Source: Triplophysa rosa (lineage: Eukaryota; Chordata; Actinopteri; Cypriniformes; Nemacheilidae). From it: DNA of 64,000 nucleotides. Below, piece after piece: positions 1-9,810 of the stretch. The translations under genes and the position numbers were made by a program. The stretch's first letter is position 1. Each line of letters starts with the position of its first letter. The notes beneath the pieces are model-generated. The model had not been told where the DNA came from. It searched no databases and was given only the letters and a program-made list of their open reading frames with translations. The DNA lies in contig NC_079890.1 of assembly GCF_024868665.1 (NCBI RefSeq), positions 4,378,005-4,442,004 of the forward strand, read 5' to 3'.

Positions 1-660
1 ACTCTAGCTGCATTTTATAATGTCAAATAACATTATTTTTCATTTGTCTCTTCCAGTAAGCTTTACTTGTTAATAATGCTTATACTTTATAAATGACAGG
101 ATTGTGCATTGCATGTCCTGCTTGGTGTAATATCATGCATGTTTAGAGCACTGCTTTACACAAGCGATGAATACTGCTAAGCTGAAATTTAGTCCAAGTA
201 CCCAACCAAATGATCACCATAATGGTGACTTTATGGCTCGGTTTCACAGACAGGGCTTATCTTAAAATGTATTGACCAATAAATTCTACAACCTTTGTAT
301 GATTGGTCCCTGTATGTTCTGTGCTAAAAATTTAAAGGGACAGTTCACCTAAAATTCGAAGTAATGAAATGTTGACAATCACAATACGCTCAAAAAAATG
401 ATTTGTTGGATTTACATAAAAAAGTAGTGTCAAGTGGTTCCATGCAGATATGTTGCGTAGTTCTACAATTAACAATTAAGTTTTATGAACAAAAGAAATT
501 GAAGTAAAGTTGATAAAACTTTTTTTGAGTAAATCCAAACCATTCCGATTGTACCAGTAATTTTAAGTTAATTAAACTCAATATTTATCCTTCTCAATGG
601 TACTTTTTGTTATCATACATAAGTTATATACAGACTTACTGCATGTAAGTCAAAACACAA
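1..660. repeat. Non-coding start with two dispersed-repeat pieces
   Basis: No coding sequence is supported here. A palindromic arm with the core gatcaccataatggtgac lies near 209-228; the same core recurs in the palindromic family described at 6.1, 10.6, 17, 22 and 29 kb. The stretch at about 262-348 (ttgaccaataaattctacaac through taaagggacagttcacc) reappears inverted at about 23290-23376, so it is a dispersed repeat. Confidence 0.55.
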
Positions 661-667
661 TGAGCCA

Positions 668-1500
668 ATCAGATGAGAGGCATCTCAGCACAGGCATTAG
701 CACAGATGTCGCAACTCGCCAGACGCCTCCTCTGGAGTCAGCAGCTGATGGAATTCCTGCCACTCATATCCCGGGCGAACTCAACCAGACAGCCGATGCG
801 CTCACTCGGCAGGTCACGCTCCGTGGAGAGTGGTGACTCCATCCCCGCACCGTCCAGCTCATTGGGAGCAGTTCGGGCTGGCGCAGGCGGACATGTTTTT
901 GTCCGCTTTGGTACTCCATGACCGAGGCCCCCCTCAGCATGGATGCCTTTGCGCACAGCTGGCAGCGGGACAAGAGGAAGTACGCCTTCCCCCCCAGTGA
1001 GCCTCCTTGCACAGGTCCTGGGAAGGAAAGAGGAGCACCAAGTTCTGTTAGTTGCACCCTATTGGCCCAACCAGATTTGGTTCTCAGAGCTAACGCTTCT
1101 GAAGACAACTCCCCCCTGGCCGATTCCCCTGATGAAGGACCTTTTTTCTCAGGGGAAGGGCACTGTCTGGCACCCGAGACCAGACCTCTGGAACCTCCAT
1201 GTCTGGCTCCTGGATGGGACGAGGAGATCCTGAGTGACCTGCCTCCCACAGTCGTGAGCACCATCACTCAGGCAAGAGCCCAGCCACTAGGCGACTGTAT
1301 GCCTACAAGTGGTGCCTCTTCTCGTCTTGGGGTTCTTCCCGCAGGGAAGGCCCACAGAATTGTGCGATTGGTGTCGTGCTGTTCTTCCTTCAGGGAAGGT
1401 TAGAGAGCAACCTCTCTCCCTCCACGCTCAAGGTGTATGTCGCTGCACATCACACATTTGTGGCAGGTGAGTCTTTCGGACAGCACGACCTGGTCATCAG
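668..1500 (+). pseudogene. DIRS-type retrotransposon fragment: RT/RNase H end and start of tyrosine recombinase
   Basis: The translation carries HIPGELNQTADAL, the typical end of a retroelement reverse transcriptase/RNase H region. It is followed in other frames by stretches such as VLLVAPYWPNQIWF and GKGTVWHPRPDLWNLHVW. Near 1410-1450 comes LSPSTLKVYV, the start of a tyrosine-recombinase domain. This order (RT, RNase H, tyrosine recombinase) is that of DIRS elements, which integrate with a phage-type recombinase instead of a DDE integrase. Several frameshifts and stops separate the blocks, so it is dead. A second, minus-strand copy of the same family lies at 49672-51622, and several stretches match almost word for word. 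The fragment stops abruptly near 1500, where Maverick-like sequence begins. The long open frame at 918-1403 is an off-frame shadow of this region. Confidence 0.8.
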
Positions 1501-1504
1501 CAGA

Positions 1505-1642
1505 ATTATACAGAAGAATTTTTCACTGTAGCGATCTGCATACCACGACAGCTCCTGGTCTACAGACTGTCTGATTACAATGGAGAAATCATCGATGTTT
1601 TTTTTTACGACGAAGCGTACTCCATTCTCACCCCTGTTTAGA
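1505..1642 (+). pseudogene. Maverick/Polinton-like integrase C-terminal fragment
   Basis: A short open stretch reads EEFFTVAICIPR, then VYRLSDYNGEIIDVFFYDEAYS, and ends in a stop. The pattern of an F-T-V/I strand, a V-Y-x-L-x-D-Y-x-G-E turn and a final F-Y-x-x-E resembles the small beta-barrel at the C-terminus of retroviral-type integrases carried by Maverick/Polinton elements. It starts directly at the break with the DIRS fragment and has no catalytic core, so it is only a tail. The assignment is by family pattern alone. The neighbouring minus-strand fragments, which also look Maverick-like, support it. Confidence 0.5.
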
Positions 1643-1644
1643 AG

Positions 1645-1900
1645 CTATTAAGCTGGAAATAAAGGGGACAGCCACGCTTAGGAGCGGTAAAATAAATCGG
1701 CCTTCTGGTTGATAATGCGTTTCTTGGCTGATATGCCATTTTTTTCATCGGAGACCAAATTTAATTTCAGCTTTTCTCCTTTTCAGCTTGCGATAGTCTT
1801 TGGCAGTGATCGGAATTATTCCATATAAGATTCTACTTCACAGAGCGTTAGAGTCAGTTTTTCGAAAGCCGATTGTAAAATAAGACGTCACTGTTTAGGC
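1645..1900 (-). pseudogene. Broken small basic/hydrophobic ORF beside Maverick-like genes
   Basis: The minus strand shows a lysine/arginine-rich block (TAKDYRKLKRRKAEI). After a stop and a frame change come ISAKKRIINQK and then a hydrophobic block, FILPLLSVAVPFISSLI. A basic stretch followed by one hydrophobic segment is usual for a small accessory ORF of Maverick-type elements, but I cannot name it. At least two frame breaks show it is not functional. Confidence 0.35.
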
Positions 1901-1906
1901 ATCGCT

Positions 1907-2344
1907 TTATGTAACAGCTTCAGCAGTGGTAGATGCTTGCAAAGTCGTGCTGACATGACGAATGATTAGAGTTTTACTTTTTCGGGAGATAAACCACTTG
2001 GCGGTCGGAGACGTCAGAGATTTTGGTTTATAGTCTATCAGTAAATATCCAAAAGGTTGACTGGTCGCGTCGTGATAACACTCCATGAAGTACTTTGCAT
2101 TTCCAGGATACATTTGGCGTCCTAGCACGGCCACCTGGTTGGCGTCACAGGGATTTTTAAACAAAATAAAATAATTGGTGTTTAAACTAATGATTCTGCT
2201 AGATTTCCCTTGAACAAATATATTCTGGACAACGTAAACAACGCTGAGATTACGATGATGTACATACTGCATAAAAACCTTTTGAATTTCCTTGTTTACA
2301 CATGTCTTGTCAACAGGCAGTAAATGATTGTCATTCAGACTCAT
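1907..2344 (-). pseudogene. Packaging-ATPase-like fragment of a Maverick/Polinton-type element
   Basis: The open frame of 145 codons contains HHRNLSVVYVVQNIF, then SLNTNYFILFKNP, RQMYPGNAKYFMECYHDAT and PFGYLLIDYKP. These blocks match the second half of FtsK/HerA-type packaging ATPases found in Mavericks and related virus-like elements: a sensor-like VQN segment, a strand ending in LFKNP, and a helix before the terminal YLLIDY strand. The Walker A half is missing, so it is a truncated remnant. It lies on the same strand as, and just downstream of, a polymerase-like fragment. Sure about the element type at a moderate level; less sure about the exact subfamily. Confidence 0.55.
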
Positions 2345-2469
2345 TCAGTAGAGTTTACAGTATAGGCGTTTGTTTGTCCGCCAAAGAGGGCGTCCCTAGG
2401 TTTCAGTCACTCGGGGGCTGAATAGGTTCTCATAAATTCTATCACGGAGGGGAACGGTTTCGTTTCACG

Positions 2470-2742
2470 CTATTCACATTCCCACATCACTTTGATTTTT
2501 AAACTGTACGAGTTCTGGAGAATGTCAACCTTTTCGTCAAACAGTCTGCTGAGAACCCCATAGGGGACGTGTAACAATGGATGGGTGTGATGCCCTGCAA
2601 AGCGCTTCGGGTGCCCATTGAACATGCAGCCAGATAATTCTAATGCGTATGTAATGCCGTCCTGTTTGTAGTAGCCGTCTAAAAAGAAAATATGATTTTT
2701 TAACAAAGTTCGGGAGGAGCACGTGTAGATAATGTTGGTCAT
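2470..2742 (-). pseudogene. Protein-primed DNA polymerase B-like fragment (Maverick-type)
   Basis: The translation includes ITYALELSGCMFNGHPKRF, then THPLLHVPYGVL, and ends in IKVMWECE. A leading G-C-x-x-[HN]-G block, an H/N-P-L segment and a final W-E-C-E are seen in the region upstream of the polymerase core in Maverick/Polinton type-B polymerases. No polymerase active-site motif is present. With the ATPase-like piece on the same strand and the integrase-like tail opposite, it points to a decayed Maverick-type element of at least 1.2 kb. Confidence 0.45.
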
Positions 2743-2744
2743 GG

Positions 2745-3635
2745 GTAGCCACGGCTACCCCTGAATGATGGATGGCCACCTATTTGGCCACCTCTGTTGT
2801 GAGAAGCAGTTTTAAGATGTGTGTCGGAGTTTAAGGAGTGCTGCGCAGATTATGCATATGCATACAATTTGCGCAGATTATTCATATGCACTGAAAGTAA
2901 CGCGAGAACATTACTCTCGCGTTAATATGATGTCATACGGTGACGCACCGACGCAAGCAGTCTGAGCGCTATAGTTGAACAGCTGCTAACCGCTTCGTGA
3001 CATTGTACTGTCTGTGTACCATTGAAGTTCATCGCGAGCAGAAGGATCAGGTCAGTAAAATCAGTCTTGTTTAACTGGATTTCATTCATTAATTAAATTT
3101 TCATGAAAGTTTAAGTTGGGGTACTGCAATGTTTATTTTCTATAAAAAATGCTAACTTACTGCAAATGATAGCTAGCAATTATTTTAAAATAATGTTATC
3201 ACATGAAAGCATTGCAAATAAATTGTTTACTTTACGTTCTTTGTGTATGTTTTTGACCAGCAAACTATGTGTAATGAAGAATTGGTGTAAATTACAGTAG
3301 AAGTTAAAGAATTTCTGTCTGTAAGGATTTTTGGTCACCCTAATAAAATCACTGGGTCTTTCCTGGCCACCTCTAAAAAAAAGTTCTGTCTACGCCCCTG
3401 CTCTCGATTATCTCTCGACATCTCTCGATCTATCCCTCCTCAACCCTGACTCCTCACCTTTAATCCTTTTTCCACCTCTACACCGGGGATAAGCCCCGGG
3501 TTTGGGCCCACTCCGGACCTGGGGCCCTCTCCCGGGTCAAGGGGCGGGTGCTCCGAGCTCAGGAGTGATACCGGGATCGGAGCTCCCTCCCCGGGACAGC
3601 ACACCACATACGGTTACCAGCCATCCCACTTTATT
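2745..3635. other. Non-coding spacer
   Basis: No gene is supported. Two near-direct copies of an octamer-like stretch (gcgcagattatgcatatgca and gcgcagattattcatatgca, near 2844-2890) lie next to each other, and an inverted pair (cgcgagaacattactctcgcg) follows at about 2901-2921. The end near 3380-3401 (ccacctct, then tacgcccctg) resembles a hAT-type terminus, but I found no matching left end. From 3478 to 3600 the sequence is GC-rich (CpG-bearing) and non-repetitive. Confidence 0.4.
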
Positions 3636-3636
3636 A

Positions 3637-5204
3637 TCAGCTAAGGTGAACTCGTGAATTACCTATGGAGACTTCACCTTGGTTCATGGCGTGGTGAATG
3701 TCCACGTTTCGAGTCATTCGATCAAAACGTTGGAGTAGGTCTTGCTCTTTTGAACGTACGCATTATTATGCGTCAGAGATAACGTATCTCTTTCTAGATA
3801 ATGAGCTTTAAAGACTCCCATACAGCACATTCCGCTAGACTGTTGCATGGATTAATATCTGGACTTTGATGTATCGCCGCTTCCAAATGTTCCAAATTAT
3901 AAATCTGTTGGGGCGGCGCGCTATTAAAAGCTTGTTCGGGTACTGTATATGTATTTTACAGTCTTCGTAGTCAATCGCTGTTATGATGATGGGTCTCTGT
4001 GTGCATTCCGATCGCGTCCTGTAACAGGTCTGAGAGAGTTTGATCCAGATGACAGCCATGCTCGGTTTCTAAACATTTTTCAGCGGCCATCGCCCATTTG
4101 GTTTCAGGTCTGTCAAAGCGGAATTATGTTACATAGCATCATCAATACAAAAATAAATGGTAAGTAGATATAAAATGGCAGATATAAAAATATGGATTGA
4201 AAGATATAGAGATAAAATGGCAAATATAAAAACAGATATACAAATATTGATTGTAAGATATAGAGATAAATTTAAAAACAATATTGATTGAAATATATAG
4301 AGATAAAATGGCAAGTATAAAAACAGATATTAAAATATTGATTGTAAGATATAGAGATAAATGTTAATCTTTTTGTTTAATCTAGAAAATAGTACGGCAT
4401 TTATAGCGCAGATGAGTTTGACTATTAGGCGTCTATCTCTTAACTGCTCATGCAATGTCTCGTGCAAATGGTTGAAAGAATTCTCCAGCGCTTCATCGCG
4501 ACAAATTATACCCTCTGTCACATTGTGCAGTCTGTCGAGACGCTCGTGAATCTCACCGACAGAAGCACCCAGCCTGTCAATGGTTTTGTGTAACAGAATA
4601 TTACATTCCCTTAACACCTCATTGAGTTGATCTAGTGACAACGTATTGTGAGCTTGAAGAGCAAACGGTGTCTGTCTGCTCCCCACCGACGATGTTCTTT
4701 CGTCGTCAGCGTCCTCTACTTCAGCGGGAACATGAAAAGCAAACGGCGTCTGTTGACATCTTATCGGTGACCTCTCGTCTCGCTCGCTGGTCCAAGACGA
4801 CCGCTCACAAACGTTCAGCTGAGTGGCGGTCCAGTTAGACACATCATCACCGGGCCCACAACACCTTTCTATATGAAGTAAACATAGCAAAACAAAAGAT
4901 TAGTGACAACAAAGCTCGACGGCATAACTATTGGAGCACTCTCTGTTATATCATCCAATATTAAATGAAACATAGCTCACCCCGGACTAGCGGGGGCTCC
5001 GGCGCCGCGCTGCTGGAGACACGTTCCTGGTCAGGTGTGGTAAGATCTATCACCTCCTCTGTAGGCAGGTCAATAAATTCTGGTAGCTCTATAGAATTTT
5101 GTAAATCTAGAAAGAAACGAGTGCATTAGTTTAGTTTAAGTTTTAAATCGTCATGTCACAACATAAAAAATCATATTTACCTTGGTCAGAGCCCTCACCA
5201 TCCT
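3637..5204 (-). pseudogene. Unidentified multi-exon gene remnant with a SUMO-interacting-type motif
   Basis: Exons on the minus strand fit GT/AG rules. A 22-nt exon (5183-5204, DGEGSDQ) joins in frame to about 4979-5107 (contains EEVIDLTTPDQ), then to a long exon ending near 4330-4870 (starts ERCCGPGDD). A further exon begins near 4110 (PETKWAMAAEKCLE). VIDLT is a classic SUMO-interacting core flanked by acids. The long exon has two similar [QR]QTPFA motifs and then a heptad-rich stretch (about residues 95-165) likely to form a coiled coil. The last 400 nt keep recognisable blocks only by changing frame three times, ending in a stop at 3637-3639 with AATAAA at 3630-3635. I do not recognise the family. 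It may be a decayed host gene or part of a large mobile element, since Maverick-like debris lies 1 kb away. Confidence 0.45.
4150..4375. repeat. AT-rich tandem repeat
   Basis: Three to four imperfect copies of a unit containing 'attgattgtaagatatag', 'agataaa' and 'tataaaaacagatat' lie inside the last intron or tail of the minus-strand gene. The repeat also supplies the end of the apparent long-exon open frame (KINIYLYILQSIF), so that part is probably not coding. Confidence 0.7.
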
Positions 5205-5259
5205 GTCGTGGTATACTTACTATTTCCAAGACATAAAAAGACAGTCATTAAAAATTTCA

Positions 5260-5560
5260 GCATATCAAGAATTAAAGGTGCAGTTTGTAACAATTTTGCA
5301 GTAAAATATCCAAAATCCACTAGGCTAGTGTTATACATTTTGGCCAGTATTTACAATATCTCAAATGTTTCCAACTACTTGCAAATCGTGAGAAAATCGC
5401 CATTCTAAACAGTGACACGGGGCTGTGCAGTCCACTGTCAATGGCGTCTGGGTCTTCTCTCTCTGAAAAACATTGTGTACCTGTTGGACCTTTCCCCGCA
5501 CCTCCCCCTTGGAGATGACCTTACCCTCCATCCTTTCTTCTCTATCTGCACTCATCCTGG
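5260..5560. repeat. Dispersed repeat starting ttaaaggtgcagt
   Basis: The block begins 'attaaaggtgcagtttgtaac' near 5271 and has no coding character. A related start (ttaaaggtgcagtgaact) occurs at 52369, so this is a dispersed fish element end. 5560-5750 shows nothing recognisable. Confidence 0.45.
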
Positions 5561-5945
5561 ACCAGCAAGGCCTGTAACTCTGTACTTCAGCAGGGCAAGC
5601 TTTCTGAATACCATAGGAACTTTCTTTCCATGCGGATCTGGAAGTTTTCTTTGCAATCTGAGAAAATGCAAGTATTCATTTCATCTAAGCCGCGTTAAGT
5701 CGAGCCTGTTTTCAAGCTTTGAAACGTGATTGTTTTACCGATGTTCAGTACACTGTAAAAAAAATTCCGTTTTAAATTACAGTAAACAACTGGCAGCTAT
5801 ATTTGCCAGCACATAGCTGTAATTTTACAGCATACCTGCTGTAATCTGCAACAACAGTTTATTACTGTAAAAGACATTATAATTTGCACAATATAATACT
5901 GTTATTTTAGTGTTCCTGCTGTGATTTCCATTAATTGTTTATTAC

Positions 5946-6966
5946 CAGAGGTGGGACCAAGTCATTGTTTTCAAGTCCCAATCAAGTCCCAAATCAAGAG
6001 AGGCGAGTCCAAGTCAGGTTGCAAGTCCTGAATGTTAATGAACTGAATCAATATCACTTTTGTGCCCACAAAAATCACCATTATTGTGATCAGTGTTTGC
6101 TTTAGTTTGGCTCCTGATCCTCAGCTTCTGTAAAGTTACTTATTCAGTGAGTGGTGTAATAGTGTTTCAGAAAGAACGTTTGTGCACTAAGACAGAAATG
6201 CTAAAAAAATAAGTTACATGACATTTAAATATATGACGTTTATCATAAAAAAGTAATAATACTGATTGATGACTAGTTTGAGTGCTCTGAATTGTAAATG
6301 CACATGAACTTGGACAAAATAAACCGAAACATATTACTGACACACTTAGACATCAACACTCATCACACAAACCTCAACAATGGTGACCATTATCAAAGTA
6401 ATTCAGATAAACAGATCAACTGCAATATGCATGCTGGGAGTCGTGAATGAGTTTTGTACTATGATTTTACCCAGCATGCATTGCATCATGAATTTTTCAA
6501 TTGTTGATTGTCACCATTGTTGAGATTCATACACTGATTCTTCATGTGTTTGTGTGTCTGAGTAGTTGTTGTTTTAACAGTTTGTGATTACGTTTGTTCA
6601 TTCCTAAATAAATTCACAGTGTTTTATAAGCTCGTACTCCAGTAGCAGAGAACTGACATTGACAGTGAACAAGAGAAGACAAGCTTTAATATGAATTCAT
6701 CATTAAACAGAATTGCTTGCTTTGACCCAATGATTGTATTTTAATGCAGCTACAACAGCCAAAGAAAACTAGTTTAACATTAAAATAAAAGAGTCAAAAG
6801 CCCAACTAAAGCAAACACTGATCACAATAATGGTGATTTTTGTGGGCACAAAAGTGATATTGATTCAGTTCCATTAACATTCAGGACTTGCAACCTGACT
6901 TGGACTCGCCTCTCTTGACTTGGGACTTGATTGGGACTTGAAAACAATGACTTGGTCCCACTTCTG
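5946..6966. mobile_element. hAT-like palindromic element nested in the 5751-7270 element
   Basis: The left end CAGAGGTGGGACCAAGTCATTG pairs with CAATGACTTGGTCCCACTTCTG on the right. Inverted similarity runs about 170 bp, through 'gtgcccacaaaaatcaccatt' and 'gtgtttgctttagttggctc'. The CAGAGGTGG start is typical of fish hAT-type elements. The flanks are not a direct target duplication: 'aattgtttattac' on the left is answered by its reverse complement on the right. An inner hairpin with 'gcatgctggg' and 'cccagcatgc' lies at about 6425-6485. Confidence 0.65.
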
Positions 6967-6984
6967 GTAATAAACAATTAGATT

Positions 6985-7108
6985 AGAGCATTGCTTTAAC
7001 AGCGCAAGGTTGTGGGTTCAGTCCCAGGGGACTGCACATACCTATGTATAAATGTATAGGATTATGCAATGTAAATCGCTTTGGATAAAAGTGTCTGCCA
7101 AATGCATA
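6985..7108 (+). repeat. tRNA-derived SINE fragment
   Basis: A B-box-like stretch (ggttgtgggttcagtccc, 7008-7025) is followed by the tail 'taaatcgctttggataaaagtgtctgccaaatgcat', the 3' end shared by fish V-SINE/HE1-type SINEs and L2-related LINEs. It sits only in the right arm of the surrounding palindrome, so it entered after the palindrome formed. Confidence 0.7.
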
Positions 7109-7270
7109 AATGAAAAATAACAGTATTATATTGTGCAAATTATAATGTCTTTTACAGTAATAAACTGTTGTTGCAGATTACAGTAGGTATGCTTTAAAAT
7201 TACAGCTATGTGCTGGCAAATATAGCTGCCAGTTGTTTACTGTAATTTAACAGGGAATTTTTTTACAGTG

Positions 7271-8345
7271 CAGTGTTTAACTGCCAGGTTGACATGCTGT
7301 CTCTCTCTCCCTCACACACTCTCTTTCTGTATATATATTTTGTTAGCTCCTGGATTAATTTAGATACTTTCGTACTTCGTACTAATTTTTACAGTACTTA
7401 CAGTATCATTTATCTTTATAGTATCTGCAAATTGTAAATGTTATATAGCAAGTCTGATATTATCAGGGCCATTATATTGACTTTATATTAACCACTTTCT
7501 CCAATATGTTTGGTTATACTGTAGATAAATGTGATGTGGGTTTCACCGAGGGACATGAGAATTAAAAAAGTATTTTAGAATTATTCTTTAAGGGGTAGCT
7601 GGACAACATGTTTATTGTTCTATTATAAACTGTTCTTTTTGGAAGGGTGTACCAGTGATGAGAGAAATTACGATTTTTTTAACCTTTGAATCAATTAAAC
7701 CAGTTGCTTCAGGATTATGATTCCCTGTTTCAAAGCGCTCAACACATGAAACGCTGGAGACATCTGCTGGTCAATGCGACGCAATAACAACATAAACAAA
7801 TGTTTTAGTGTAATTTTCTAAATGTAATTTAATTAATAATTTAATTTAATTCAATATTAATAAATGATATTTTAACATTAAGTGTCTTAATAAAATTCTC
7901 ATTCTCAAAACACACACATTTTAAAGTCACAAATGAGCTTTAAACACAGAATGGCAAACAAAATTGAACATGAAAGTCAGGGGTCAATAGCTCAACTCAA
8001 GGAAACACTGATCACCATGATGGTGACTTTTCGTAGATAAGGAAATTTAAGTTGGACCAACTTAATGTTTCTAAGTGTTACCAATTGAAGTAATTTTTTA
8101 AGTTGATCCAACTGATCATTTTTTACACTTTTGTCAGCTGTGAAATTTAAATTGAACCAACTTTAGGTTATTATTTAGTTTTTAAGTTGACCAACTCATA
8201 ATTTTTTACAGTTTTTTTACCTGGGAAATTTAAATTGGTCCAACTTAACATTTATAGGTTTTACCATTTGTACTCATTTTTTTAAGTTGAAAGTGATTTT
8301 TAAAGTAAAGTGATCAAACGAAGAATTACAGCACTTTCTGAACAT
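7271..8345. repeat. Non-coding, with repeated taagttggaccaactt motifs
   Basis: No gene is supported. Around 8030-8300 the short motif aagttg(g/a)(a/t)ccaact recurs at least four times, spaced by about 50-70 bp, in a T-rich background. An arm of the palindromic family (caactcaaggaaacactgatcaccatgatggtgact) lies at about 7992-8030. Confidence 0.5.
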
Positions 8346-8435
8346 TGTTTGTTTGCTTTTCATTTCCTATTAAAGTTTAGTATGACATTAATAGCATGGT
8401 AATAAATATAAAGAATATACATAAATATATATATA

Positions 8436-8594
8436 CACACAACCACACACACACAACACACACCAGACACGCACACACACACACACACGCACCACACACA
8501 CACACACAACACACACACCACACACCACACGCACGCACGCACACGCACGAACTGGCCTCGTAGTCCAGTGTCTGTTACCAAATCATGGTCACGA

Positions 8595-8690
<96 letters not shown>
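8436..8690. repeat. Compound microsatellite (CA)n / (CGCA)n
   Basis: Runs of CA with interruptions (8440-8550) are followed by about 14 copies of ACGC (8593-8646) and a pure CA run (8646-8685). The apparent proteins of repeated TH/AR and VC residues across it are artefacts. Confidence 0.95.
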
Positions 8691-8990
8691 GGCTTTGGTT
8701 GACTATCCCCGTGGGGACAGTCCATAGGCGTAATGTTTTTATACTGTACAACTGTATATTCTATCCCCTACCCCTAACCCTATCCCTAAACCTAAAGATC
8801 ATAGAAAACTTTTTGCATTTTTAGATTTTTAAAAAATATTGTTCTGTACAATTTATAAGCTTTTTTGCTCATGAGGACCTCAATTTTGGTCCCCACGGTG
8901 ACACGAGTCCCCATGTGTTGGTGTGCATTCAGGTTTAGGTCCCCACCGGGATATACAAACATGAACACACACACACACACACACACTGTG
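8690..8990. repeat. Dispersed fish repeat with cccctaaccc core between CA runs
   Basis: The block has 'tatcccctacccctaaccctatccctaaacctaa', 'gcatttttagatttttaaa' and paired 'gtccccac' motifs, and ends in a second CA run (8962-8987). This arrangement is a familiar interspersed repeat in fish genomes. The telomere-like cccctaaccc is part of the repeat and not a telomere. Confidence 0.6.
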
Positions 8991-9800
8991 TTGTAAAACA
9001 GGAAAAAATACACCTGTAATTTGAAACACGACTTACACTTAGACCCTATCCTTAAAAAAACGTTTTTTCTTCTTGGGCAACCAACCAATCACAGTCTTCA
9101 AAAGACTGTGTCATACATAGCAACGGAGTAAGCCCCGCCTCCTCACTAAGATACAAGTTTTTGTCTTTTCCTTGCTCAAAGTTGCTCTCAGATTGGTCCT
9201 GAATCACTTTTAAGCTAAGACTCTTACGTAGAAGTATTTAAGATAAATTAAGAGCTTTCTGGGAGGATTCTAAGAAACCATAAGAATACGGGCCCAGTTC
9301 TATTGCCTGGGTCTTTCCTCCTCATCCATCACTTTTTTATCATACTCTTCCTTCTCTGCCTTTTAGATGGATTCCATCCATTTTTGGTATATACATTCTT
9401 CAACACACATATACCACCTGTATTTGTTTATGTAGTGTACAATTTGTCACTAAACAAATTAAAGATGTTACTGTGTAATCAATGATAACACTATGGCAGT
9501 TGCATGTAACTTTTGCCAACTGTTCACCATTTTGAAACATTTAACTTCTCATGCAAATCATTACATTTACATACCTATTTGGCAGAAACATTGGCCTGAA
9601 GTGACTTACAGTGACTACAGTTCATACACGTCTTAAACATAGTATGTGTGCTCTCTGGGATCAAACCCACTGCCTTTGTAGTGAGCGAGAATATGTTTAG
9701 AGTTTTGCAAACAGTACATGAGATTTGCGAATAGTGTTTAACTACCTGAAGGTTTTTCAGTGACTGATTCAAGCAATGGGTTTAAGCCACTTGACAATAG
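8991..9800. other. Non-coding, nothing recognised
   Basis: AT-rich sequence with only short open frames and no splice-consistent coding blocks. I see no RNA gene or further repeat structure. Confidence 0.5.
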
Positions 9801-9810
9801 GGGTTTTAGC

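Larger units (their letters stand above)
5751..7270. mobile_element. Non-autonomous DNA transposon with about 170-bp inverted ends
   Basis: The ends are long inverted repeats: CACTGTAAAAAAAATTCC at 5751 pairs with the same sequence read backwards ending at 7270. The match continues past 'aacaactggcagc...tttgccagc' to 'taatactgttatttt'. No transposase is inside. The ACTGGC-n-GCCA signature near the ends also occurs at the ends of the transposase-bearing elements at 37.4-39.8 kb, which suggests cross-mobilisation. Other elements are nested inside. Confidence 0.75.

Noticed and set aside
918..1403. 161-codon frame overlapping the DIRS fragment
   Set aside because: The recognisable retroelement protein is in other frames. 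The same off-frame product appears in the second DIRS copy at 51025-51342.
8768..8796. Telomere-like cccctaaccc sequence
   Set aside because: It is too short and irregular, and part of a dispersed fish repeat.
8360..8824. Open frames of 121 and 79 codons across the CA/CGCA repeats
   Set aside because: They consist of repeated VC, RA or TH residues and come from the microsatellite.
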